A DNA stretch of 64,000 bases from Emydura subglobosa (GCA_007922225.1 ML679974.1:2035105-2099104), one strand, 5' to 3'; counted from the first letter of the stretch, positions 46,545 to 60,000 are shown. Translations and numbers: made by a program. The notes: generated from the letters alone by a model not told the origin.

Positions 46545-47065
46545 AGGGTTGCCAGGTGTCCGGTTTTTGACAGGAAAGTCCGATCAAGAGGGACCTGGCA
46601 GTGCCCAGGCAGCACTGCTGCCCCCACACAACAAGTCCAGTAATAGGAGAGACTGTGATCAGCCTCGCCACCAGGAGGGCAGGGCAGGGAGGGCAGCTGC
46701 TGACAGAGAGCATGGCTAACTAGCTCCTGGGCCAGGCTCCAGCCTCTCCAGCACTAGGCTAGGTACCTGCATCGCCGCCACTGCCTGGGGGTGGGGATCC
46801 TGTCCGTCCACCTCTGCCCCACTGTGCCCTGGTTCCCAGGCCCCTCGCTCCAGGGACCCCCCTGCTGTGCGTGCCCTGCGCTGGCAGGCGGACTCCACTC
46901 ACTCCCCACAGTTTGGCCGGCAGCTGGCTGGTGAGTGAGCCGGAAGAGAAGGGGGGCGAGCAATGGGGGGCTGGGCTGGAGGAAGGGGCGGGGCAGGAGG
47001 CAGGGCCTCGGGGGAGAGGGCGGGGCAGGCTTGTCCTGTTCAGCAATTAGAAAGCTGGCAACCCC
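46545..47065. mobile_element. Probable terminal-inverted-repeat element next to the AMDHD2 promoter
   Basis: Left end 'ctagggttgccaggtgtccg' and right end 'agctggcaaccccag' share an inverted GGGTTGCCAG core. The interior is GC-rich and non-coding. No clear target duplication. Confidence 0.45.
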
Positions 47066-47131
47066 AGGCCAACCCATCACAAATCAGCCGGAAGACCCGC
47101 TGCGCCCACTTTACGTTCCAGCGACCTTTCC

Positions 47132-47142
47132 AAGATGGCGGC
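47132..47142 (+). promoter_or_regulatory. YY1 site (AAGATGGCGGC)
   Basis: Exact match to the YY1 consensus found near start sites of housekeeping genes. Confidence 0.6.
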
Positions 47143-47201
47143 CGAGCCCGACTGCCCTCCTTTTCTCCGCCCTTCCCAGCATGGCAGTCCCTGGCGGCCA
47201 A

Positions 47202-47208
47202 TCACGTG
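47202..47208 (+). promoter_or_regulatory. E-box TCACGTG overlapping a CCAAT box
   Basis: Core of the CLEAR/USF-type site, directly after CCAA. It is a weaker CLEAR match than those at ATP6V0C. Confidence 0.45.
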
Positions 47209-47239
47209 CTCCTGCTAGGGAACCCCGCCTTCCTGCGCC

Positions 47240-47323
47240 CTCCATCAGCTGAGCAGTTCACGAGACTAGAGCTGGGCGCTAGCACCCGCTGCTGCAGGAG
47301 ATCTAGCGAGCCGCGCTGCAGGG
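47240..47323 (+). other. AMDHD2: Probable noncoding first exon of AMDHD2
   Basis: It ends at the strong donor 'gcaggg|gtaagg' inside the CpG island and contains no ATG. The next plausible acceptor is 'ccctgtttcag' at 49699, just before the start codon. The 5' limit is unknown. Confidence 0.45.
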
Positions 47324-47830
47324 GTAAGGCGGAACCCTTCCTCCGCGTCGGACCGATACGATACTCGTGCCCATGCCCTGTTCTGCGGGCCCGGCTCGGC
47401 GAACCGGGCTGAGCTGCCTCCGCAGGCCCGGCCTGACTGGAGCCCGGGGACCTGGGCTGAGCTGAGCTGGCTTCAGAATCTCCGTCCCCCTCCGGCATCC
47501 TGCCCTGCGGCCTAGGGAGCCGGGGTTAGATCCGAGCGGAGCTTCCCCCCCTCCCGCCAGTTTTCTGCCCAGGCTGCCTCCTCGCCCCCCGCCGGGCTTT
47601 GGGATGTGGGCGAGGGGGCATGGCGTGAGCTCCTGCCTCACAGCTGTCTCTGTGCTCACCCCCGGCTGTGCCCCCCGTCCCTTCTCACTGGGCGCCGTCC
47701 TTGCAGAGACTCTCCCTCCCTCCCTGGGCCCGGCCACAGAGCGGGGGGTTCCCCCCAGCGGGACACCAAGAGCGCCACTTGCCCTGGACAGCATAACCCT
47801 TCGCAGCCGCCTGGCGGGGTGTCGCTGAAA

Positions 47831-49699
47831 AGAAGAGCTGCTGCAATGGATGAGGGGCTGTGACCCAGAAATATAGAGCGTGGGGAAGGGGAGAATTAAT
47901 TATGTTTTCAGTCTGTGCTGACGGCACTAGCCCAGCGTGGCCCTGATGGCTTAGACCTCCCCTAATACAATAGTGGCATTAGCCATTCAGAAAGAGCTGC
48001 TGGCAGGTGTAGAGTTTGCGAGAGGCTAGCTGCTTTCTTTGGCTTTCTTCCCTAGTGCAGGGTAGTGCTACCATATATTTGGTTACTACAATAGAAGTCT
48101 AGTCCAGCTCCGCTGTCAAGAAGCGGGATACGCAGAGTCTCTCTTTGCTTTCATTTCCGCTGTGTTATACTTCACTGTTTCTTCCCCAAGTTCCAGCAGC
48201 CTGTCGATACAAGCCTCCTCCAAAGCCAGTATGGGATGCTGAGCGAGCAGAGCAGTATTCTAGCTGGAGAGGTTGAAGAGATCAAGTCAATCTCTGTTCC
48301 AGGAACAGAGGTTAGTTGAAAAGAAAACAAATGACTTCTATTAATTGTCCCCCTTTTCTGCGCTTGACTTTCCTGTGGCACCTGGTTGCGTTTCAAAATC
48401 AGTGTTTGGGGCTGTTTGGTTGCTTCATCAGCTTCCAAACCCTAAACTGGAGCATCTTACTTAATTATTTCTAGCCCTCAGTGGTCGCACCATGTTAGTA
48501 AAAGGTCTCCTGTGGCCTGATCTGAAGCCTATGGAAAGCCTCCCATTAATTTTGGTGAACTTTGCATCAGGCTTATAGTGTTTCCATTTGACCCCATTTT
48601 AAGGGCATCTGAACTGGTCATTTTAAAGCCCACCTGGCTGAAATGACAGAAATTGTGCCCAAAGGTGTGTGTGTTTTTTAACAACACAAAATAGCCCTAA
48701 CTTGGTGTGACTATTGGAGGTTTTTTTTAAGACTATCCTAGACCAGTTTGTTGTCAGCTGGGCTTTAGGATTTCAGGGAGGGCCCGGGAGACTATTCTTT
48801 AGAGCTTCCAAACAGACTCATTGGAAACAAAATGTGTATGTTGGTGACCTAAAGATTCCGCCTCTAATCAGCTTCCCCTACCCCCATCATCCTCCTCTGC
48901 TACTGGAGAAGTCGATCCCACCTGCTGCTGTGATGGCCCCTGTGTAGTTGCAAACACTTGAAGCCTTTTGGTGGGGAAATGCTCAAAATAAATAAGGAGC
49001 CCTGGAGCAACCAGGCCCCCCTCCCCGCCCACTGGAGTCTTTTGTGTGCCATTTGGCAGTGGCCAGGTTATTTTCTATCTTCCTTCAAATATTTATCTCT
49101 AGAATCCAGCCTGGTGAGTAACTGCAGCCGTAGGGCTCTGAGTAGTCATCCTGTCTGCTGTTCCCTGTGGATGAACCAGTTGGAACCTCACTGATTTCAT
49201 CAGAGCTCCATGCAGGTTTAAGGGAGTATTTGGAGCATTTTGGAGAATGAGGGTTCTGGAAATACAGTAAAAGAAAGGAGCACAAATAACTGATATTCAC
49301 TACATTAAGTTGTCTGTCTCCTTGCTTTTCCCCACCCTTTTTTCTCCTTCCACCTCCAACACACTGTCTCCACTTTCACCCATCATTATTTATTTGTGTC
49401 ACAGTAGCGCACACCGGCCCCAATCAGGATTCAGACCCCGTTACGCTTGGCCCTGTGCCACTCGCTGATGATCCCTGCCCCATCTGGCTGACCTCTGTAA
49501 CGTATTCTCGCTCTGCTTTCCTTTCTTTGAAAGGCAGCATCTCCTTTCTCTCATTCTCCACCATTGGCCCCAGGAGCCCAATCCAGATCTCCTGAGTCTC
49601 AGCCCTGTGTGCTAACCATCGTTCCTTTCTCATTCTTCTGTCTGTGCCCTATGAGGCTTAGTGGAAATATCCTATCCTCTGCATCCTTCCCTGTTTCAG
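47831..49699. other. AMDHD2 5' intron
   Basis: Mostly unassigned. It contains one exon-like 120-nt open segment (48191-48310) and a short L2-like piece near 49380-49440. Confidence 0.4.
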
Positions 49700-49719
49700 G
49701 TCTGTTTTCTCAAGCCCTG

Positions 49720-49805
49720 ATGATGCCGTCTAATAAGTCTGTCTCGGATGCTCCAATCTTCCAGTTCACTAACTGCCGGATTCTGAGAAGTCACCAGTTG
49801 CAAAG
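49720..49805 (+). CDS. AMDHD2: AMDHD2 coding exon 1
   Basis: Begins ATGATG and encodes [20 protein letters not shown] onward. Donor 'caaag|gtgagc', phase 2. An in-frame ORF continues upstream, but the acceptor at 49699 makes this start likely. Confidence 0.82.
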
Positions 49806-52800
49806 GTGAGCAGATGTGGCTGTTTCCACTGGGATGGCTTCCTGCATTCCAAAATGGGCCCATTCGATGCCATGGAAGGGGAGGCATGGAAAATGTTGGA
49901 CCCCAGAGTGCTGCTGTTTGGAATAACCAGGCCCAGGAGCTGAACCTGTGCAGATATCTTGCAGGGCAGCACTGAACACTAACCACAGGGCTGCTGGGTC
50001 TATCACCACTCCAACTTTCCTGATTTTAAAGCTGCAGTTGTTCTCTATAGCAGAGACAGAGAGGTCTCGATTCTGTGTTCGTTACCTAAGCGGCAGCCTA
50101 TCCGAACAGGAGTGGATTTTTACCAGACTCATTTGATCCATGCTACCCTGTTTCCCACATCTGTGCTCTGCAGGGAGAGAGGACAGATCTGGAGGACACC
50201 AGCCTTCCCAAGGAGACTGTATAGGCATTGTTGATGTTGGTGGGGGTGGCATGTGGGAAACTTCTAGAGGTGACACTTGAGGTTCCCTGGGGTGGGAGTG
50301 CCTGGTGCGGATTCGGTTCTTGCCCCCGCTAGCCATAACAGCACAGGGGAGGTGGTGGGGGGAGGAGGTTAGCCTCCACTGCGCATGTTAGGATGGTCCA
50401 TGTGCTACCTGAGCCCATTGTTGGGCTTCCTAATAGATAAAGGGGGACGAATGGTGTGGAGAGCAGCCCCAGCTGCTCTGCTGCTGCTGGGAGAAATGGT
50501 AGATCTTTTATTCTGCACGGCTCTTCTGTCAGGGAGGACCTGTGGGTGCGGGAGGGGAAGATCCTCAACCCAGAGAAGCTGTTCTTTGATGAGAAGGCAT
50601 CTGCCGATATTCAGCTGGATTGTAAGGACAGCATCATCGCCCCTGGATTCATTGACGTGCAGATTAACGGTAAGGCATTACAGCTGTCCTGAGCAGATCT
50701 GAGTGAGAGCCAGGCCCCACGTGTGCTGTTTAGAAACTGACAGATGAGTTCCAGCACAAACGCGTCCCTTCCTGCCCTTTGAACTCTGCCTCCCTGTGCC
50801 TCTGTTTCCTGCAAACGAACTGTTGGGAGATCAGCTGTTTCAGCAGATAAGATTGGGGTAGTTTCTAGTTCAGCACAGTGTGTGGCTGGCTCTGTTTTTA
50901 TTCAGGGGGTTTTGAGGAGGGCTATGGAGGAGGACGTGCAGTGTAGCATAGAAATCAGAGAGGAAGTTAACTCACATCCCCAAGTCCTTGGCTAGTGGCC
51001 TAAGTCCCTGCTCCATCACAGATTTCCTGTGTGACCTTGGGCAAATCACTTTGCCTCTCTGTGCCTCGGTTCCCATCTGTGCAGTGGGCTCTTAGCCTTG
51101 GCCTGCTTCACGCGATGTGTAAGGATAAATACGTTAAAGATCATGAGTTGCTCAGATACTGTGGGAACGGGGGCCAGGAAAGTACCTAGGAAAGAGTGGG
51201 GGCAGCATGGGGGAATGAAATAGAGGGGTCAGACCCCTCCCGGTGGGTTTGCCTGCCTGCCCTTGAGGATCAGTTCCCAGGAAGGTTAGTGCAATCAGGT
51301 CCTCCACACCTCCTTTCCTAGGGGCTTGCTGTGCGACTCAAGGTCCTCCCCCACCCCACTGGCTTCTAGCCTCCCCTTTTTCTCAAAGCTAATCTCCAGC
51401 TGCTTGTTTTACTGGGCGCCATTTACTGTCCTGCTGGGTTTGTAGAGCAGAGCTGCGGTATTACCATGTGGCATTCCCGTGGTTCTCGTTCCCTGTCTGG
51501 CGCAGGAGGCTTTGGGGTGGATTTCTCCTTGGCCACAGAAGACATCAAATCTGGGATCTCTCTGGTGAGTCAGAAGATTCTCTCCCACGGCGTGACCTCC
51601 TTCTGCCCCACCCTGGTGACTTCCCCACCATCCGTCTACCACCAGGTAAGGGCAGCCCTCCAGGGCACCAGGCCATGCTTGGGACAGGGGCTGGCACCGT
51701 TGGATCAGATGGCGAAGCTTGGCCTGGACTCTAAACCCAGATGGCTTGTCCCTCACCGTAGCAGCTGACGTGGCAATGGGCGAGTTGCACTGGGCATGGG
51801 ACCTGCTGTTTCTCAGAGATCAGGGATCCATTACCGGTGCCTTTTGAGAACCAGGCGCTGGAGGCTGGGGCCCATGGGCCCATGAGAGGGTCTGTTCTGA
51901 AGCAGTCCCTCCCACCTCCCCCATAGCAGAAAGTGTTAATCTGTGCTAACATCAGACTGGTCAGTCTGGCCCACCGCCCTGAGAGCTGCCCAGGTTAATA
52001 GCCTATCTCACCCTTGGCCAGTTTTTACTACTCCACCAGGGGTAGTTGCCTCCCTCACAAAGCCCTGGGGCTGAGTGGGTGAAACCATTCCCTCTGGCCC
52101 TCACTGGCACACAGGAGCGCTGTACTAGGGGCGTGAATACAGGCAGGCTGGGTACCGTGACTGTGAGGCTTCTAACACGTCCCCATCCTGCTAGGTTCTC
52201 CCTCAGATCCACATAAGGAATGGAGGACCTCAGGGAGCTGGGATCCTCGGTAAGTTAGCAGCAAGGTCCTGTCCTCCTGGCCACTCTCCTCCCCGCCAGC
52301 CTCACTGCTGTGGGAAGAGAAGCAGCTGCTGTGGAAAGCACTTGTTGTGCCCGTGGGGGGCTGGGTGGAGCGGGAGATCTCCACCCTGTGGAAGGCCAGG
52401 TGCAGCTTGACCGTGACTCCCAAAGATCTCCGTACTCCGGCGGCCGTGTTCCTCCCTGCGCCCCACCACAGGGCACTTGCTGTTGCACTGCTGTCTTGGG
52501 TTGTGCATCCACCCTGCTGGACCTGGGCAGAGTGCGGAGGTGGGCAGACTGCCTGTGCTCAGGAGAGCAGCCCACGGGCCTTCCTCATTTTGAGGAGTGG
52601 GGAGATCTTGACCTGCCTGTGCACCCCAGGGATTGATCAAGGCACCGCGGGGAAGGCTGCACAACGGGGACCTCGATTTGCTCCTTAAAACTGGGCTGCT
52701 GGCATTTGAGGCAAGCTCAAGGTGGGGATGAGAGTGGGAACCAGGCAGCAGGGAGGCACTGTGGGGAGGCGTGGGCTGGGGCAATGAAGACTAGGTGCCC

Positions 52801-55800
52801 ACAGCTGGGGAGGTCGAGCAAAGCCAGGCAGGAGTGGGGCAGCGGGGGAAGGAACCTGGGGCAAGGGGATAGAGCAGGGGAACAGCTACTTTTTAATACA
52901 GAGAGATGGGAAGGAGCCGTGACTTCCTCCTACCCTGCAGCTGCCTGTTCTGTTCTCAAAGCCAACGGGGGCAGGCAGGGGAGCTTGGCCAGGCAGGGGT
53001 GAGGGTGGCTGGGCTGAGGTGGGGTGGTGTGTCTCCTCCCTGTTGGGGCAGGAAGGGGGAACAACTGTGGGCATTTTCCCTCCCTGGCGAGCAGGGGTCC
53101 ATCTGGAGGGGCCTTTCATAAGCAAGGAGAAGAAGGGGGCACACCCAGAGCACCACCTCCGCACCTTTGAGTCAGGAGCCTTCCAGGACCTGCTTGCCAC
53201 CTACGGGCACCTGGACTGCGTGCGGATCGTCACTCTGGCCCCTGAGATGAAGCGGAGCAATGAGGTGATCCAGGAACTCACCAAACGGGGCATCTGTGTC
53301 TCGCTGGGTAAGGGTGTGCACTGGCTAGGGCCAGGCCGGTTGCATGGGTGGGGCTGGGTAGTCCCTTAAAGCCTGATCGGTTTGCTCATGTTACTCACCC
53401 TGGGCCTGATTCTTTGCTCCATCACACCAGTCTCATGCAAGTGCATGGAGGTTAGTGAAGTTACCCTTGCAAGACAGGCCCACTGGCTGTACTGCACAGC
53501 GCATGCAGTGCATTCAAGCCAGTGCCACTATGAGACCCCTAACAGCTGCATTTCCTGATGAGGTAGTATTTGAATAGTAACCATAATGGTTCATTTTATT
53601 GCAAGCTATCCGCATTGGATTTCCTGCTTTGTCTTTTTCCAACCTCAAAAGAAAACTTCTCTGCTTCCACTGCTCATGACCACGACTGTTCAGAGTCAAA
53701 ATCCTTCACAGTGCTGGAGCCCTGCAGGGAAACAGTAGCACAAAAGCTCATTTGTGTAACATGGCTCTAAACTGGGCGGGCACATCTGACCATGCATGTG
53801 TGCTTTTAAATAAGGGCCAAATTCCACTTTGATACGAGTGAATAACCCTGACTTCAGCAAGAGAAAGGGGTGGGTTGGTTTGTATTTGAGGGCAGAATTT
53901 GATCCTCACCTTTTCTAGTCTTAAATTTAGCAAGGACCTTAGTGAGGGCCAGCCACATGCAAAGTTAACCTGCTTGAATTCTCCTTGCACAAAAAGCTGT
54001 AAGTATCCAGCCGGAGACACCTTAAAGGGGGCTGATTTCCAGAAAGTGCAGAATACTCTGATAACTAGGCCCTCTTAGTGTGTTGCAAGTCACACACTCA
54101 AACATGGAGGCATCCCACATCACTAATCTCTCTGGTAGATTTAGCACAGGACATTTTTTTTTTTTTTTTAAGTGGAAGCTGTGTGTTTGGAGAGGTGTTG
54201 TTTTTTGTTTTTTTTTGTTTTTTTTTTTCCCCCCTCCTCGTCTGTTGTTGTCCGTCCCCCCTCCCCCCCTCCCCCCCCCACACACACACTCTGATAACTT
54301 AGCACTGGTTGGATTTTGCTCATATTCTCCCCACATGCTCCCCTTTGGGGCTGAGATCAAGCATAGAAAAGCACTTTTAGCCTTCTCTCTTCCAACTGTT
54401 CCTCTTTGGGCTGAAATTGATGAACCCTGGGTTTATGCAGGAAATCTGTGTCTAATTGACCTTAGTGTTCGCTGCCCTACAGGCTGTATAAAAGAAAAAT
54501 CCAGAAGGCCCCTGGAAAGGATTAGGGCTCTCATCTTCTGTAGGCAAAACAAACCTCATCCATCACTATAACAAAGCCCTTAGGTTTCACATTATCAGCA
54601 CCCTCAGGACCTGTGAAGAAGAGCTCCGCGTAAGTTCGAAAACTTATCTCTGTCACCGACAGAAGTTGGTTCAGTAAAAGATACCCTGTCTCTACTGAAC
54701 TCCTTGGAAGTGAAGAGCTGTACATGCCTGGTACGCTGCAGTATGGATCCAAATTCTTCTCAACCTTCTGGCATATTTGCATTTAATTCTCCAGCATCTG
54801 TGCTGGAACTTCCATGCCCCGGCTGGGTTCTGAACGTGGCTGGGTCAGAACTGGAGTGTAGCCGGACTGGATGATGGGTGGATTTCCAGCACTGGGGCAT
54901 CAGAGCAAATGTCTAGTGATTTGTGCACTCGGCACGCTTGCCCCTGGAAGTCATTGGAGTAAATGAAGAGAGTAAAGGGGGAAATGACAAGAGAAATCAC
55001 CTGGTGCTCTTTATTCGCAGGACATTCTGTGGCTAATCTGTCTCAGGCAGAGGAAGCTGTCTGGCATGGTGCTACTTTTATCACCCATCTGTTCAATGCC
55101 ATGTTACCTGTAAGTAGCCAAGCGGAGCCCATTACCTGCCTGTGGCTCACACTGACTTGCCTTCTCTTCCATGGACTTCCATTCCCCCCCCCTCTGTTTA
55201 TTGTAATGCCATGCATCTGAATGGGTTATCAGCAGGAGGAAGTGAGCATGGGTCCTCCTAATCTAAACGCATGAGCCCCTATTACCTGAGCTAAAGACCC
55301 AGCTCTGTTAGCCAAGGCTGTGGCAGGCTCATCAAATTTTGTGGACCAACCACCACCAATGGGGGGGAAAAGTGCCGCCCTGAGTGGGTCTGGGTTAGAT
55401 CACCACACATGCCTCTTTGTTGTCACTACGCCCAGCTGGCCCTCATGGCAGCATCCCCTTGCTGTGGCTCTAGCAGTCTGAGGGTTTCTGTGTGGAAGGC
55501 ATCACAACCGTTTTCTCTTCCCTTTGCACAGTTCCACCATCGAGATCCGGGGATCGTGGGGCTGCTGACGAGTGACCAGATTCCTGCTGGGCGGAGGGTC
55601 TTCTACGGCATGATATCGGATGGGATCCACACCAACCCCGCGGCGCTGAGAATCGCGCATCGAGCGCACCCCAAAGGTGAGTCACTGGGGATGCCCTTGA
55701 TCTGCTCAGCATTGCACTGCTGACCCCAGAGGCTGTGCCCACGGGGATTGCTTTTCTCCCCGCTGACATGCAGCACTCTTCTCAAATGGTACCAGATGGG

Positions 55801-57039
55801 GTATTCCCGTTTAAGAATCATGTGTCGGAGGCCTGGATGGCTCTGGGCAGTGGGAGCTTTCACCTCTAGTTACTGGTGTGACCTAGGGGCTTGGAAGGGC
55901 CACACTGAGAAGGCCACACTCAGCAGATGGCAAGAAACAAGGCAGATCATCCCCCAAACTGCTGGTTTAGTCTATAATTAGATTCACCAAGCCAATAACA
56001 AAAGTGCTTCTGTAATAGCCACTGGTTAACCAGAAGCCAGACACAGACTCCTTTAGGCATCCCATCTAGACAGCCAAGTCTAATATAGTGAGAGGTTATT
56101 ACAAATCCTCGTCTCCATCAATCAAGTTCATCGAGTCCCAAATATCAATGAATATTTCAGCTTTTACCCAAATACATGCTTACAACCAATCCTTGATAAC
56201 TAAATCTAAGAGTTGTTAACAGGAAAAAGAAAAGATTTATAGATGGTTAAGGAATCATACATACAATTGACTTTCAGTGTTCATAGATCAGGATCTTAGC
56301 AGGGATATAATAGCTGCTGGCTTGTAAAAGTCTCTCTGGAGTCAGTTCAGTGGGTTATAGTCCAATGGGCAGTTCAGGTATAGGGTCTGTTAGTTTTTCC
56401 ATGAGAATTCCAGGGTAATCCAGGTAACTACCTGCAGACCTCAGCCCTGTGGCTTAGAGCTTCCCTGTTAAAGTTTAAACAGACCTGAGACGAAAGGATC
56501 AGCCCTGAGATTTTTCCTTTTTAGCGAAGAAGGCTGGATGCTGACAGGCAACTCCACCGTGTGGGCTTTGATGAAAACAAGCTGCTAGTCTGTGATCTCT
56601 CTTCAGTGGCTCCTTGCTCAGACAAGACCTTTAGCCACAGCCATTCAAACTATCAAAATAGTTGACAGGTGGTTTAGTAGGTGGAATCACGAGTTTTAAA
56701 GAGAGAGGTGGTGCATTTAATATTACTGTCCTCAAGTCCCATCTAAACGATGAGATCCCTTTTGGATCTCCGAGTCAGTAGAATACAGTAATGAAGCTTT
56801 ATAATACAGGAACAGGATTTAGCAAGCTAATCCGATCAAGCTGTTAGATTTCTGATAGGATGCAGGTAAACACAGACATATTTAGCACTTACTCACTGAT
56901 TTTCTAACAATACAGGCAAACGGATTAAAGATTCTAGTCTGCTCAACATGGCTTTGAGAACTATCTCCATGGAATGGCCCTGTTTACTATTTCAGTACCC
57001 TTTTGATATGTCCTTATGGGTTGCTTCCAAGTCATGCAG

Positions 57040-57081
<42 letters not shown>

Positions 57082-60000
57082 AAAACCCTTTGCTGGCCCC
57101 GCCTCACAACTGGTTTCAGACCAGTCTGGCCAATGGTTGCCGTTCAGTGGCCTGTGCGTCACTCGCTGATCACATGGTGCTGGTTTTTCCTCTTTCATAT
57201 TGAAAGATGTTTACAACATACGAGACTTTGAGCCACTGCTGCATCTGCACGAAGGCTGTTTGGTAATCAGGAAGATGGGAGGAGCCAGCTCCCAGAGGGT
57301 CTCTCTCTGTGATGTGGTCCATGCTGCCAGGGCTCCCTCAAGCTCCCAGCGAAGGGGTGTCTGCATCACACAACGCTAATTGTCCCCTTCCTGACCGTCT
57401 CAGCAGAGGTGCCCAGGGTGTGTCCTAGCTAGCTTGGGCAGGCCCATTGGTAGCCCAGTGGAGGCGAAGAGTGGCTTACACTGTCACCGCCCTGTCCTGT
57501 GGATAAACGGGACTTCAGGCATCCGGGCTGCTCACCCCGCACCCTTCTCCGGCACTGCGGGAAGGGAAGTCTGCATCTCGATGGCTCCTCACCAGTGGAA
57601 CCTGTGTCACTCCCCACCCTCCCACTCCCTGCTCCTGCACTTACAACGATCCAGCCTGCGGGCATTCCCAGCGGCTCTGAATTACCTAGCTCACAGCCTG
57701 TTCCTTCAGCCCAAGCCGCTGAGTGCCCTTTGTGCTTGTCTTGTGCAACAGTCTGTCTTCTCCCTGCTTCTCCATCTTCCTCCCTTCCCCGCTTTCTTGG
57801 CCTGCACTGTGCCCTGCACCCTGCTCTGGGGAGAGCCTCCTTGCTGGGTCATGACATCCCGACCGCTGCCATTAGCATTCCCAGCAGAGCAAAATGCCCA
57901 GGACTTGCGCAGAAGAACTAGAGAGAAACCTCCTTCGAAGCCAGCTGCAGGCTGGACCTAACGTGGGCCCCTCCTTGTCTCCCTTAGGCCTGGTGCTGGT
58001 GACGGATGCCATTGCTGGAATGGGACTGGCCCCAGGGAAGCACACCCTGGGCCAGCAGGTGGTCGAGGTGGACGGGATGAACTCTTACATCGCAGGTGGG
58101 CACTCCACTCGCAGCCCCTACATGGGGAAGCGCCTCCCATGTGGCTCCACAAGCTGCAGAGCCGAGGTGAACCCTGCATGTGCTGAACTGGCAAAGGCTG
58201 GCGGTACCATGAGGGAGCGCACTTGTTGCCTGGGTTGGGAGGTGCACGGCTAGCTCCTGCCTGATTGCCCTGTGGTCCTGGCACCAGAACCGGGGGAGAA
58301 GGTTGGGCCCACACTTCAGGCCTGCTCTGTTGCACCTCCTGTGTCCCCCACCTGTTCCCTGTTCCCAAAATCTGCCGTGGCTTATCTGGAGATGAGGCTG
58401 AGAGCCCTCAGACTCATTCCACCTGTGGTCTAGGCTGCTGCTCTCACAGTTACATACCAGGCAGATCTGCTCAGTGTCCTGCCTTTTCTCCTTGTCAGGG
58501 ACGAAGACCCTGAGTGGCAGCGTAGCAACCATGGACTCCTGCGTTCGGCACTTCCTGGAAGCCACAGGTGAGCCCAGCCCACTTGCCGCTCTGCACGCAA
58601 CAGCAGGGGCTGTTCCTCCATCCCAAAGTCATCACCTCTCCTGGAGCCAAAGGTCTCTACCAGTATCCAGAGAGCACAGGAGGGAGATCCTTCCCCCAGA
58701 CAAGGCTGGGTGTGGCATTATTTCCAAGCCATCTGAGAGTCCCAGGTCACTAGCAGGCAGAGCCACACTGGATGCCAGCCAGGGGGAGATTGGGCTTTCC
58801 CTTACCCCAGGGAGGACTAGCGAGCGCCTCTGTAGTCGTGCAAAGGGACCGAAGGTGAATAAACCCCACCCACAACTTCTGATCTCTCCCTTCCTCCCTC
58901 CATTCACACCCCAACTGCTCATCCATTTCCTGCAACCCCTCTGGGCCTCTCCCTGCAAGCAGCATCTGAGAGGAACTATTCAAAAGCTATGTCTGAGTTT
59001 ATTTCGCTCACCCACACGCCCCTTGTGTCCCCAGCGGCTCAGCAAAGCATCCATCTCTCAGTGCAATTGGTCACTCTGCTCCCTGAAAAATGAACAAAGG
59101 GGGAGGGGGCGAAGAAGGGGGATTGCCAGTCTGGGCTGGGTCCTGTCGTATTCATTTCAAGGGTCAAGAGAGAAAGGTGTTAAACTCTGCCACTGTCCAA
59201 CATAAAATCAGTAATGCAAAGAGCTCCAGATCTTTTTTTACTGGGGCCTTAGTTTACTCAATGTCTTGGCAAACACCCAAAAGCGCTCATTCTAAATCCG
59301 AAGGTTTATTGATCAAATTCAAGAAAGAACAAGTAATTAAACAGCCATTTATAGAGAAACTGAAACTGAGTGATTACACAAAATAAACTTGATCAAAACC
59401 TTTTAAGTCTCTTTCAGAAAAACCTTTCATTGAGTAAAAGGAGAAGGGTTAAATTTACTTTCAGACCTGATGTGTGAAGGGTATTCGTTTCTCCTGTGTC
59501 TGACAGATAGACACAGGGTGGAGGGGGAGATGCGACTTTTGTTGATGTCTTTGGAACACTGGTCCAATCAGTGGATGCTTTGGCCGGCAGGTCGACCACG
59601 GCCCCTGTTGCTTGGATCCTGGTTCACTTTCCAGTCAGGGACGTCATCTGGTTGGGTCTCTTTTCCTTAGATGAGGCAGGGTTGTGGCCATCTCACCTCT
59701 ATGCTGACTCAGGTTTTCATCAGATCCTGAAATCAGCTGCACTGAGAGAATAAGAAATGGGACAGAAGGAGGGATTGCGGTGGGAGAGGGATAACACAAA
59801 AGGAAGGGGGAGACAACAGGATTTGGTGTGTCTCTGCGATGCTGGCAATTAATTGTCCCCACGGATGGGCTGAGACTGGCTGTCATGAGGCTGTGATGAT
59901 TTTGAGGAACTCCCAGCTGAAAATAACATTCCTCAAACAAAAGCAAGGCCAGCCTCCATTCCTCCTGGAAGAAAGTCTCTCAGTTGGGTCTGCTCTTTCT

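Larger units (their letters stand above)
46900..47830 (+). promoter_or_regulatory. AMDHD2: CpG-island promoter of AMDHD2
   Basis: GC- and CpG-rich block with a YY1 site, a CCAAT box fused to an E-box ('ggccaatcacgtgct', 47196-47210) and a probable first-exon donor at 47324. No TATA box. Confidence 0.7.
53308..55020. other. AMDHD2 intron 5
   Basis: Contains a homopolymer/polypyrimidine tract (54154-54292) and a fold-back element fragment (54605-54695). Confidence 0.7.

Noticed and set aside
28471..46900. A third protein-coding gene between ATP6V0C and AMDHD2
   Set aside because: I looked for splice-bounded conserved protein segments on both strands and found only transposon remnants. A non-coding transcript cannot be excluded.
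47303..47794. 163-aa minus-strand ORF and the overlapping plus-strand ORFs in the AMDHD2 CpG island
   Set aside because: Open only because high GC removes stop codons. No motif, and many such ORFs overlap in several frames.
52302..52784. 160-aa minus-strand ORF inside AMDHD2 intron 4
   Set aside because: GC-rich intron, no domain, overlaps other frames equally open.
54078..54571. 163-aa plus-strand ORF with long phenylalanine and proline runs
   Set aside because: Direct translation of the T/C homopolymer tract.
57434..59205. Plus-strand ORFs of 175, 140, 119 and 243 aa around AMDHD2 exons 8 and 9
   Set aside because: They run through splice sites into introns or are in other frames than the enzyme. 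The translations are low-complexity and have no family match.
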